Shown: one piece after another, positions 42,101 to 49,950 of the stretch | Layout: the number at the start of each line of letters is the position of its first letter | How positions within the stretch are numbered: the first letter of the stretch is position 1 | DNA from: Candidatus Saccharimonadota bacterium | Lineage (GTDB): Bacteria; Patescibacteriota; Saccharimonadia; Saccharimonadales; Saccharimonadaceae | Direction of reading: 5' to 3' | NCBI GenBank assembly: GCA_017652105.1 | Contig: JAGCBP010000016.1 | Location: forward strand, 1 to 64,000 | Length of the DNA: 64,000 bases | Notes under the pieces: generated by a model | What the model saw: only the letters and a program-made list of their open reading frames with translations | Told to the model about the DNA's origin: nothing | The model's database searches: none | Program-made: the position numbers and the translations under genes

Positions 42101-43028
42101 AATCGCTAGAGGTCTTCCTCGTGTAGAGGAGCTTCTCGAGGCGAGGACACCAAAAGGTCAAGCCTATGTTTCGCCAATCAATGGTGTAGTAACGGTAAAT
42201 GATGAAGGTAATCATTATATCGTTCGGGTAGATGCTCAATCCGGTCCAACTGAAAAGATAGAACTTGGTGGTAGAAAACCAGCTGTAAAAGATGGCGAAT
42301 CGGTAAAAGCTGGTGCTACACTTGTTAAAAAGAGCGGTGATAAGCCTGCAATTAAGGCTTCTACTGCCGGAATTGTAGAACTTGTTAAAGATGCAATTTT
42401 GCTGGTATCCGAGGGTTCTGATAGCGTAGAAATCAGGATTCCTGGTGACGCTGAAATCATCGTAAAAACTGGTGATACAGTAGTAGCTGGCGATAGACTC
42501 ACCACTGGTTCTTTGAATCTCCAAGATTTGATGAATTACAAGGGTATTGAAGAAACTGAACGCTATATCATGAATGACGTTTTGTCGGTCTATTCGGCAC
42601 AAGGCCATGAGATTTCGCCAAAGCACCTTGAGATTTTGGTCCGCCAGATGTTCTCTAAGGTAGAAATCAAGGATCCAGGTGATTCTAAGTTTGTATCTGG
42701 TGAAATTGTTTCAAAGGCTGATGCTATAGCGGAAAATGAATCTCTAGAAGCGGAAGGTAAAAACCCAGCTACTTATACAAATAAGCTTCTCGGTATTACC
42801 AAAGTTTCAATTTACTCAGATTCGTTCCTCTCGGCAGCTTCCTTCCAGGATACTACTAGAGTGTTGATCAGTGCAGCTATCAGAGGCTCGGTTGATCATC
42901 TCCGTGGTCTTAAAGAGAACGTGATTATCGGTCGCAAGATCCCAGTAGGTACAGGGGTGGCGCCAATTGAGGATTTTGAGACACCAGATTCTAAGGTTCC
43001 GACAGAGGAAGACCTTGAAAATCTTTAA
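39195..43028 (+). CDS. rpoC: RNA polymerase subunit beta-prime lacking zinc-site cysteines
   Basis: 1277 residues. The catalytic loop is NADYDGDQM (Tyr for the usual Phe), with [40 protein letters not shown], and the trigger-loop region [27 protein letters not shown]-like. The N-terminal zinc ribbon is replaced: after GPTKD comes [21 protein letters not shown], with no cysteine. The second site (normally GVCxxCYG) reads GVPRKAYG. An Ala/Glu-rich coiled-coil stretch (about 150-215) is longer than in E. coli. Start MAWMDN, within the rpoB end region behind GGAG. Confidence 0.97.
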   Translation: [1277 protein letters not shown]

Positions 43029-43070
43029 AAAGTGTGATATAATTAAATTAATATTAATGTAAAGGAAAAT

Positions 43071-43607
43071 ATGAGTCGTATCGGAAAACAACCCATCGAA
43101 ATTCCGGCGGGAGTGACAATCACGGTCGGCGACAAAGAGATTACTGTCGCAGGCCCGAAGGGTCAACTCATCGTTCCGGTTCAGCCGAATACCACGACAA
43201 AGGTAGAAGGTACTCAGGCTATCGTCACAAGAGTTGATGATGAGCCAAAATCTCGAGCTTGGCACGGTTTGCAGCGAGCACTGCTTAACAACGCTGTAAT
43301 CGGTGTGACCAAAGGTTACGAGAAAAAATTAGAAGTTAATGGTGTTGGTTTTCGCCTTTCAGGCGGAGGCCAAGAAATTGAAATGGCGCTAGGTTTTTCA
43401 CACCCTGTGAAATACCATGCTCCAGAGGGCGTGCAACTTGCTACCAACAAAATGGAAATCACAGTTTCTGGGATTGACAAGCAAAAAGTTGGTCAGGTAG
43501 CCGCCGAAATTCGGGCACTAAAGAAACCAGAGCCATATAAGGGCAAAGGCATAAAGTATGTGGATGAGGTAATCATTCGCAAGGCTGGAAAGGCAGGTAA
43601 GAAATAA
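43071..43607 (+). CDS. rplF: 50S ribosomal protein L6
   Basis: 178 residues. SRIGKQPIEIPAGVTITVGDKEITVAGPKGQL, then VGVTKGYEKKLEVNGVGFRL and KKPEPYKGKGIKYVDEVIIRKAGK, all typical L6. Its own TATAAT lies near 43035, with a 30-nt leader and AAAGGAAAA. It starts the second half of the split spc cluster, directly after rpoC. Confidence 0.96.
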   Translation: MSRIGKQPIEIPAGVTITVGDKEITVAGPKGQLIVPVQPNTTTKVEGTQAIVTRVDDEPKSRAWHGLQRALLNNAVIGVTKGYEKKLEVNGVGFRLSGGGQEIEMALGFSHPVKYHAPEGVQLATNKMEITVSGIDKQKVGQVAAEIRALKKPEPYKGKGIKYVDEVIIRKAGKAGKK

Positions 43608-43936
43608 TGGACAAAGCATTTAGAGCTAAGCGCACTCGCGCAAAAATTCATGGTACTAGCGATAGGCCAAGACTTACTGTGCATTTTTCGAATTTGCATG
43701 TTACAGCTCAGATAATCGATGATGACAAAAAAGCTACTTTGGCTTATGCTACTACAGTAGGCACCAAAATAACTGGTAACAAGACCGAAAAGGCTGCTCA
43801 AATCGGGGCGGAGATTGCTAAAAAAGCAAAAACTGCAAAGATTTCTAAAGTAGTATTTGACAGAGGATCAAAATTATATGCTGGCCGGATGAATGCTTTG
43901 GCTGAAGCCGCCCGCAAGGAAGGATTGGAGTTTTAA
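43607..43936 (+). CDS. rplR: 50S ribosomal protein L18
   Basis: 109 residues: FRAKRTRAKIHGTSDRPRLTVHFSNLHVTAQIIDD, then KAAQIGAEIAKKAKTAKISKVVFDRGSKLYAGRMNALAEAARKEGLEF. It binds 5S rRNA with L5. Overlaps rplF by one base. Confidence 0.96.
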   Translation: MDKAFRAKRTRAKIHGTSDRPRLTVHFSNLHVTAQIIDDDKKATLAYATTVGTKITGNKTEKAAQIGAEIAKKAKTAKISKVVFDRGSKLYAGRMNALAEAARKEGLEF

Positions 43937-43937
43937 T

Positions 43938-44708
43938 ATGGCTGAAGAACAAAAGAACGCTCCAAGAGTAATCAATAAATCTGGTACTCTTAAGATGGAC
44001 GACAAGGTGGCTGCCACCAAGCAAACTCGCGATATTTCTGGTAAGAAAATGGATCGCAGAAATCGCCGCGATAGAGTAAAAGCAGAGACTGGTCCAAAAG
44101 AGTTTGATGAAATCACTATCGCAATCGATCGGGTTTCTAGAACTGTGGCTGGTGGACGTAGAATGAGATTTAAAGCTCTTGTTGCTATCGGAAACCGCAA
44201 GAATAAGGTGGGTATTGGTGTAGCCAAAGGCAACGATGTGACTACCGCTGTAAACAAAGCTACAGCCAAGGCTAAAAAATCGATGATTACCTTCAATATG
44301 GACGGTGAGACAATTTGTCACGAGACTCGTACTAAGGTGACCGGTGCTGATGTCTTGATGAAACCGGCAGCACCTGGTACTGGTATTATCGCTGGCGGTA
44401 CTGTACGTTCGATTATGGGCCTAACTGGGGTAAAGAACTTAATTTCTAAGTCTCTAGGCTCTACCAATAAGGTAAACATCGCTTATGCCGTAATGGAAGG
44501 CTTGAAAGCTCAGGTACCACGGGGTAAATGGGTTGGTTACGAAGGCAAGCCAGAGCCAAAGAAGACTGAGGCTAAAAAAGCTGAGCCAAAGAAGACTGAG
44601 GCTAAAAAAGCTGAGGTTAAGGCTCCAGCTAAGAAAGCTCCAGCCGCCAAAAAGGCTCCAGCTAAGAAAGCTCCAGCTAAGAAGGCTGCCAAAAAGGAGG
44701 ATAAGTAA
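43938..44708 (+). CDS. rpsE: 30S ribosomal protein S5 with long Lys/Ala/Pro tail
   Basis: 256 residues. The N-terminal 50 residues are a basic extension. The S5 core includes FDEITIAIDRVSRTVAGGRRMRFKALVAIGN, VGIGVAKGNDVTTAVNKA, and AAPGTGIIAGGTVRSIMGLTGVKNL. The last 60 residues are repeats of KKTEAKKAEP and APAKKAP type, encoded by tandem DNA repeats. The start is MAEEQKN. Overlaps rplO by one base; rpmD (L30) is absent between them. Confidence 0.95.
   Translation: MAEEQKNAPRVINKSGTLKMDDKVAATKQTRDISGKKMDRRNRRDRVKAETGPKEFDEITIAIDRVSRTVAGGRRMRFKALVAIGNRKNKVGIGVAKGNDVTTAVNKATAKAKKSMITFNMDGETICHETRTKVTGADVLMKPAAPGTGIIAGGTVRSIMGLTGVKNLISKSLGSTNKVNIAYAVMEGLKAQVPRGKWVGYEGKPEPKKTEAKKAEPKKTEAKKAEVKAPAKKAPAAKKAPAKKAPAKKAAKKEDK
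44553..44614 (+). repeat. 30-bp tandem repeat in rpsE tail
   Basis: Two near-identical 30-bp units (from 44553 and 44583) encode the repeated EPKKTEAKKA peptide of S5. They are followed by shorter CCAGCTAAGAAAGCT-type repeats to about 44690. Such repeats can change copy number by slippage. Confidence 0.8.
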
Positions 44709-45172
44709 TGAAATACAATGATCTTAAAGTAGAGAAGAATACTAGACCAAGCCGCAAAGGCCGTGGAATCTCGGCTGGACAGGGTAAAACCGCCGGTCGT
44801 GGCACCAAAGGTCAAAAGGCTCGTACTGGTCACGCTAAGATGCCGGCAGGCTTCATGGGTGGTCAACGTGCAATTATGCAGGCTGTGCCAAAGCTCAAAG
44901 GTTTTAAATCTTTTCATACTAAGGCTGAGGTGGTCTATACTGACAGGCTAAACGATCTCAAGGGTAAGGTAGATAACTTGGTTTTAGCAGAGAAAAGTTT
45001 GATTTCTTCTCCTTATGTAAAAGTGAAGGTAATCACTAGAGGCGAGCTTACCGCTAAGATTGATCTAGAAACTCAATTCGCTTCTAAGACTGCTATTGAG
45101 GCGATCAAGAAAGCCGGTGGTTCTTTCAAGAAGGTGGCTATTTTGAAAAAACCAGCCAAAAAAGCTGAGTAA
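44708..45172 (+). CDS. rplO: 50S ribosomal protein L15
   Basis: 154 residues. RGISAGQGKTAGRGTKGQKARTG near the start and LKGFKSFHTKAEVVYTDRLNDL are the family hallmarks; the C terminus ends GGSFKKVAILKKPAKKAE. secY usually follows rplO but does not here; a terminator closes the operon. Confidence 0.95.
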   Translation: MKYNDLKVEKNTRPSRKGRGISAGQGKTAGRGTKGQKARTGHAKMPAGFMGGQRAIMQAVPKLKGFKSFHTKAEVVYTDRLNDLKGKVDNLVLAEKSLISSPYVKVKVITRGELTAKIDLETQFASKTAIEAIKKAGGSFKKVAILKKPAKKAE

Positions 45173-45174
45173 AT

Positions 45175-45203
45175 AAAAAAGACCTCCATTGGGGGTCTTT
45201 TTT
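45175..45203 (+). terminator. Terminator after rplO
   Basis: A7, GACCTCC (45181-45187), ATT loop, GGGGGTC (45191-45197, one T-G pair), T6. Confidence 0.88.
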
Positions 45204-45236
45204 GTGGTATAATTAAAAGATAAAAGTGGAGTTTTT

Positions 45237-45965
45237 ATGCAAGAAAAAGAGATAAAGACCAGTACAGGTCAGAGGGTGGCGATTGCAATCATTGCGTTTT
45301 TTATGTTGGGTTCGATAATTGCATCTTATGCGGCGATTATTGTAGGTAATAGTACTTCCAATTCATCAGATATGCAGAAATTGAGCGACGAGAGGATGGC
45401 GTATTACCAAGACAATTATAGTGAAAAATTAGCCAAGTTCAAAGAGACAACTAAGGGTGATTTCGCTAAGTTTTCACCATATTTGCCAGAGGTAAAAGCC
45501 TACAATGAGACAGCTGCCAATGGTGACGCGGTGGCAATTCGTGACCTCTTGAGCGGTACCGGGCGGGCTTTAGGGGAAAAAGACGGGGATTATTTGGCCT
45601 ATTATGTGGGGTGGTGTGCAGATGAGACTATCTTTGATTCATCTCTAGATAATAAGACAAATCCCACTTCTTTCTCGAAAGCATTAGATGTATCGGTAGG
45701 GATGATTGAGGGGTGGTATCAGGGAACCCAAGGGATGAAGCTCGGTGGTATCAGAGAGATAACTATCCCGGGAAAGTTAGCTTATGGGGATCAATCGGAA
45801 ATTTGTGGTGGATATAACAAACCTTTGAGGTTCCTCGTGATGGCAGTAGCAGCGGAAGAACCTCTAAAAACTATCTCGAAAGAGTTAGATACGGCCTATA
45901 TGGCACTGCAGTACGCTAATTATGGTATAGATTACGAGAAAGAAGTGGGCGTTACAGGGGAATAA
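45237..45965 (+). CDS. Membrane-anchored FKBP-type peptidyl-prolyl isomerase
   Basis: 242 residues. Residues about 12-36 form a transmembrane anchor; a helical linker follows, then an FKBP domain (about 95-215) with YYVGWCADETIFDSS, MIEGWYQGTQGMKLGGIREITIPGKLAYG and RFLVMAVA. It probably folds exported proteins outside the membrane, alongside the DsbA-like protein. A leader of about 25 nt with GGAG precedes the start. Confidence 0.87.
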   Translation: MQEKEIKTSTGQRVAIAIIAFFMLGSIIASYAAIIVGNSTSNSSDMQKLSDERMAYYQDNYSEKLAKFKETTKGDFAKFSPYLPEVKAYNETAANGDAVAIRDLLSGTGRALGEKDGDYLAYYVGWCADETIFDSSLDNKTNPTSFSKALDVSVGMIEGWYQGTQGMKLGGIREITIPGKLAYGDQSEICGGYNKPLRFLVMAVAAEEPLKTISKELDTAYMALQYANYGIDYEKEVGVTGE

Positions 45966-46012
45966 TCTGACAAGCCTATGCTTGCATATAGATAGAGAGT
46001 ATTTTAGCTCTA

Positions 46013-46119
46013 TTGACTTTTTAACATAAGTGTGATATAATTAGGGTATAGGTAGTTAACTGGGGTGGGCAGTAACCGCCTCGTAGTTCATATCATTTCT
46101 GAAGAAGGGGGTACAATAA
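46013..46119 (+). promoter_or_regulatory. Promoter and leader of the membrane gene at 46120
   Basis: TTGACT (46013-46018), 17-bp spacer, TATAAT (46036-46041), predicted +1 near 46048. The leader of about 72 nt is G-rich in part (CTGGGGTGGGC) and has a strong AAGGGGG ribosome binding site. Confidence 0.65.
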
Positions 46120-46632
46120 ATGAATGAATTTTATCATGATGTTACTTTTGCGACGTTCAACTGCTGGTATTTAGTTGGTCCTGCGATGATGATCGCGATT
46201 TGGCTTGTCGGAGTTATGTCAAATAAAATCGATATGGTCGATCTCGAAATCATCGAGAAAAACAACTACAGATCATTGAAAATTTTGTCTGGTTTTTTGG
46301 ATCTTCTGTTCCACGTTTTGGTGGTAATAGAGAGCGGAAGAGGTATCTTCCAAGTTCTCTTGAACCATACGGATAATCCGGTTTATCTGACATTTGTAAT
46401 TCCGTTTCTTTCTCTGATGTCTCTAAGTCTAGGCTGGTATGTGTTATATATATCTGCCTTATTTGGAAAATGGGTGAGTTTAGGATATCTCGTCTATGCT
46501 AGAGGAATAATTCTAGATGAAATGGAGGAGCGAGAGCAGGAGAATAAAAAACAGCCGGTATTGATTGATCTTGAAAAAAAGTCAAACATAGTCGATTTCT
46601 GCGAATTAAAAGAAATTGAGCTAATTAAGTAA
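46120..46632 (+). CDS. Unknown four-segment membrane protein
   Basis: 170 residues. Hydrophobic segments at about 14-32, 50-68, 84-104 and 105-125; a charged C-terminal cytoplasmic tail follows (EMEEREQENKKQ). I do not recognise it. Like the genes at 19544 and 21048 it is a solitary cassette with a TTGACT-TATAAT promoter, a leader, a strong Shine-Dalgarno sequence and its own terminator, unlike the leaderless genes around it. Confidence 0.65.
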   Translation: MNEFYHDVTFATFNCWYLVGPAMMIAIWLVGVMSNKIDMVDLEIIEKNNYRSLKILSGFLDLLFHVLVVIESGRGIFQVLLNHTDNPVYLTFVIPFLSLMSLSLGWYVLYISALFGKWVSLGYLVYARGIILDEMEEREQENKKQPVLIDLEKKSNIVDFCELKEIELIK

Positions 46633-46649
46633 AAAAAGTAACACGCAAA

Positions 46650-46686
46650 ATCCCCCCCGAGTAAAAACTCGGGGGATTTTTTTGAA
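46650..46686 (+). terminator. Intrinsic terminator
   Basis: C-run and GAG paired with CTCGGGGGAT (46668-46677), AAAAA-containing loop, T7. Confidence 0.88.
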
Positions 46687-46728
46687 AAAACATTTGCATT
46701 TTTATTTTGCTTGTGCTATTATAGGGGT

Positions 46729-47526
46729 ATGAAAGCTAAACATATCATTACAACATGTGGAGTTATATTGGGTGGTTTGGCAGTGGCTGGCAATGCGAGT
46801 GCCATCGTCACTTATAGAGGTAGTTCAGATGTGCAATTTACCTTCAATCCGGTATTATCGTTGACTTTATCGGGTGACGGTTTTGTGATTTCTGATTTGA
46901 CTCCGGGAACGTCGGGGCTTAGCAATGCAGTAGTTGCTTCTGTGACCTCAAATAGTTCCGCCGGATATATATTGAAAGCCAGCGTAGGCAATAGTACTTA
47001 TGCTAATACCGATTTGTCTTTGGCATCTTCAACTAGTCGCTTTGCGATGATGAGTTCTACCGCATCGGCACTTCCTCAGGGTACTTGGGGATATACCATT
47101 GACAATGGGGCTACCTACAGTCCGTTAGCGCTCTATACTGCTACGGATATTACTACGATCGAATCTTCCGCTGCTGATAGTGGGTCGGTTTCAATGAAAA
47201 TTGGTGCTTATGCAAACAATGATCAAGCGCCGGGTACTTACAATAATGTGGTGAATTTCTCGGTAGTGTCTGGTATGGCTGCACATACTATAGGAGTGGC
47301 GGCTGGCACAAATGTGAGTGCTGTCTCTATAGGCGCTAGTGCTACGCAAGGTTCTTATAATGAGGGCGACGAAGTGCCGGTTACGGCAACTTGTGTATCT
47401 GGAAAGACTTTTGTCAACTGGGCGAAGTCAGCTGATTTCGGTGCATTTGGTGATGCTTCATCGGCTTCAACTACCTATACAGTAGGAAATGGCGACGTTA
47501 CTTTGACTGCGTATTGCTCAGAGTAG
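46729..47526 (+). CDS. Secreted surface protein with InlB-type repeat
   Basis: 265 residues. Signal peptide (about 1-26, KHIITTCGVILGGLAVAGNASA). A Ser/Thr-rich beta domain (about 28-185) contains TSNSSAGYILKASVGNS and NNDQAPGTYNNVVNFSV, resembling WxL or pilin-like surface domains. The C-terminal 70 residues match the divergent InlB B-repeat pattern (EGDEVPVTATCVSGKTFVNWAKS ... VTLTAYC). No sortase motif or membrane anchor follows. TATTAT (46717-46722) ends 6 nt before the start: leaderless. It is probably exposed and may meet the host cell. Confidence 0.75.
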   Translation: MKAKHIITTCGVILGGLAVAGNASAIVTYRGSSDVQFTFNPVLSLTLSGDGFVISDLTPGTSGLSNAVVASVTSNSSAGYILKASVGNSTYANTDLSLASSTSRFAMMSSTASALPQGTWGYTIDNGATYSPLALYTATDITTIESSAADSGSVSMKIGAYANNDQAPGTYNNVVNFSVVSGMAAHTIGVAAGTNVSAVSIGASATQGSYNEGDEVPVTATCVSGKTFVNWAKSADFGAFGDASSASTTYTVGNGDVTLTAYCSE

Positions 47527-47541
47527 AGATTGTTTAGCTAG

Positions 47542-47570
47542 AACACCACTTCCCCCGAAGTGGTGTTTTT
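47542..47570 (+). terminator. Intrinsic terminator
   Basis: AACACCACTT (47542-47551) with AAGTGGTGTT (47558-47567), CCCCCG loop, T5. Confidence 0.9.
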
Positions 47571-47588
47571 CTATGATATAATAAAAGC

Positions 47589-48923
47589 ATGAATCAGAGC
47601 TTTTTCTTTTATGATCTCGAGACCTCGGGTTTGAAACCTCGGGAAGATCGGATTATGCAGTTTGCGGGGCAGAGGACCACATTAGACTTAGAGCCTGTAG
47701 GTGAGCCGGTAAATATTCTGGTAAAAATGACTGATGATGCTTTGCCGAGTCCGGGCGCTATCAATGTAACTAAAATTACCCCTCAGCAAACACTTCTAGA
47801 TGGAATTTCTGAGGTGGATTTTTGTAAATATGTGACCGAAACGGTGTTTACGCCCGATACTTGTGCGCTTGGGTATAATACCGTGCGGTTTGATGATGAA
47901 TTCATGCGGGCGATTTTGTGGCGGAATTTTTACGATCCCTATGAATGGGAATGGAAAGATGGCAGGTCTAGATGGGATATGCTAGATGTAGTAAGAATGA
48001 CACGAGCCTTGCGGCCAGAAGGGATTAATTGGCCGATAACTTCCGATGGCAAACCGACTAATAGTTTGGAGTATTTAACTTCTGCTAACGGGCTTTCTCA
48101 TGAGCATGCGCATGATGCGTTGTCGGACGTATATGCTACAATTGCGGTGGCAAAAATGATAAAAGAAAACCAACCAAGTTTATTTAAATTTTTGATGGAA
48201 AATCGAGGTAAAAAGCAGATTCAGCGATATGTGGACCTTCTCAGCCCTCATCCGGTAGTTCATACTTCGGGCAAATATGCAAATGAATTTAACAAAACTA
48301 CAGTAGTAGTGCCGATTGCGCCTTCTAGGAATGGTAATGTACTAGTGTATGATTTGAGATACAATTTGGAGGAAATTTTGGCAGAGGATGAACCAAGTTT
48401 TTATCCCGTAGTCAAAGAGCTTTGCTATAATAAATGTCCAGTGGTGGCGCCGCTTTCGGTGCTAGACAAAGCCGATGGTTGGGAAAAATTAGGTTTGACC
48501 TTGGAAACAATTACTAAAAATTGGGAGATTTTGAGGAAACATCCGGAATTCGCAGAACAGATGAGAATGGAAAACGAAAATCGCCCGGAATTTCCGGAGG
48601 CGGTGGAGCCAGAGCAGGCAATCTATGATGGCTTTTTGAACGACCAAGACAAAATAAAAGTTGAAGCCGTGAGAAATGCGGATGCGAGGAAATTGTCAGA
48701 TTTTCATCCAGATTTTGATGATGAAAGATTGCCAGAATTGTTGCTACATTATAAAGGACGGAATTTTCCAGAAACTTTGTCTGAATTTGAGATGGAAAAA
48801 TGGGAACAATATCGGAGGGCTCGGCTAGAGAGACAGCTGCCGAAATTCTTGGAGGAATTAGAAATGGTAAAAGATGATTTTATCCAAGAAGAGCTAAAAT
48901 TATATCTAGAATCTTTAGCTTAA
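47589..48923 (+). CDS. sbcB: Exodeoxyribonuclease I (SbcB-like)
   Basis: 444 residues. DEDD 3'-5' exonuclease active on single-stranded DNA in recombination and mismatch repair. The N-terminal exonuclease domain is strikingly like E. coli ExoI: FFYDLETSGLKPREDRIMQFAGQRT, then LGYNTVRFDDEFMR, WRNFYDPYEWEWKDGRSRWDMLDVVR, ALRPEGINWP, and HAHDALSDVYATIAVAKMI. The C-terminal half is shorter than in E. coli (475 residues in total). The start is 6 nt after TATAAT: leaderless. Confidence 0.9.
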   Translation: MNQSFFFYDLETSGLKPREDRIMQFAGQRTTLDLEPVGEPVNILVKMTDDALPSPGAINVTKITPQQTLLDGISEVDFCKYVTETVFTPDTCALGYNTVRFDDEFMRAILWRNFYDPYEWEWKDGRSRWDMLDVVRMTRALRPEGINWPITSDGKPTNSLEYLTSANGLSHEHAHDALSDVYATIAVAKMIKENQPSLFKFLMENRGKKQIQRYVDLLSPHPVVHTSGKYANEFNKTTVVVPIAPSRNGNVLVYDLRYNLEEILAEDEPSFYPVVKELCYNKCPVVAPLSVLDKADGWEKLGLTLETITKNWEILRKHPEFAEQMRMENENRPEFPEAVEPEQAIYDGFLNDQDKIKVEAVRNADARKLSDFHPDFDDERLPELLLHYKGRNFPETLSEFEMEKWEQYRRARLERQLPKFLEELEMVKDDFIQEELKLYLESLA

Positions 48924-48954
48924 AAATTATCTTGCTTATGCTATAATATATAGT

Positions 48955-49875
48955 ATGGATAATAATAAAGTGATGATTGTGGGGACTGGCAATGTGGGAG
49001 CTAGTATTGCTTTTGCGGCGCTCAACCAGAGGACGGCTATTAATGAAATTGTCCTGACAGATATAGTAGCTGAGGATGCAGAAGGTGAAGCGATGGACCT
49101 TCGGGACGCTTTAGCAGTAGCGCCAAGCTACCTAAAAATCAGTAACGGTACCTATCAAGATGCGAGAGATTGCGATATTGTAGTGATTACGGCCGGTGCA
49201 GCGCAAAAACCAGGCGAGAGTAGAATGGAGCTTTTGAATAAAAATGTCCAAATTTTGCAAAATATGGTAGGTCAGATTATGAATAGCGGATTCAATGGAA
49301 TTTTTCTGGTGGTCTCTAATCCGATGGATGTTTTGACTTATTATACTTTGAAATTTTCGGGTTTTCCGACTGAGAAAGTGATAGGTTCTGGTACGGTGCT
49401 GGATTCGGCGAGATTAAAAGAGAGAATAGCGAGTTATCTAAATATTAATCCAAAATCGGTGAATGCTTATCAAGTTGGCGAGCATGGTGACACGGAATTA
49501 ACGCTTTGGACGCTTGCCGATGTGGGTGGCCAACGAGTAAGTGAAATATTGTCAGAGGAAATCAGGACCGGGATATCGGATTTTGTTAAAAACGAAGCTT
49601 ATGCAATTATCGATAAGAAAAAGGCTACTTATTACGGAATCGCTACTTGTGTATTACAGATTATTAACTCAATTTTGAATGACGAAATGAGAATTTTGCC
49701 AGTGTCATCTTTTGACGAATTCTCGGGTGTTTGTTTTGGTTGGCCAACTGTGGTCGGGCGAAAAGGGATAATTAGAAGATTGGATCTCAAAATTTCTGAA
49801 AGAGAAGGAATCGAATTACAAAAATCCATCAATACTCTAACTACGGCTATAAAATCTGTACAAATGGATAATTAA
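48955..49875 (+). CDS. ldh: L-lactate dehydrogenase
   Basis: 306 residues. NAD-binding GTGNVGAS (about 10-17), substrate-loop sequence AQKPGESRMELL (Gln favours pyruvate over oxaloacetate), VVSNPMDVLTYYT, GSGTVLDSARLKERIA, and catalytic GEHGDTE. It regenerates NAD+ from NADH in fermentation. A malate dehydrogenase identity is less likely because Arg is absent at the specificity position. TATAAT ends 7 nt before the start: leaderless. Confidence 0.9.
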   Translation: MDNNKVMIVGTGNVGASIAFAALNQRTAINEIVLTDIVAEDAEGEAMDLRDALAVAPSYLKISNGTYQDARDCDIVVITAGAAQKPGESRMELLNKNVQILQNMVGQIMNSGFNGIFLVVSNPMDVLTYYTLKFSGFPTEKVIGSGTVLDSARLKERIASYLNINPKSVNAYQVGEHGDTELTLWTLADVGGQRVSEILSEEIRTGISDFVKNEAYAIIDKKKATYYGIATCVLQIINSILNDEMRILPVSSFDEFSGVCFGWPTVVGRKGIIRRLDLKISEREGIELQKSINTLTTAIKSVQMDN

Positions 49876-49950
49876 AATTTGCAAAAAAATCCAAAAAAGC
49901 TTATAATAAGCATAAGTATTATAATAAACGTTTAATTTTAAAGGAAAAAA

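Noticed and set aside
48421-48433. TTGCTATAAT inside sbcB as an internal promoter
   Set aside because: No -35 element, no terminator and no sensible start at leaderless distance; the bases are explained by the codons for Leu-Cys-Tyr-Asn.
48955-49875. Malate dehydrogenase instead of lactate dehydrogenase
   Set aside because: The specificity loop carries Gln (AQKPGES), as in L-LDH, not the Arg of malate dehydrogenase.
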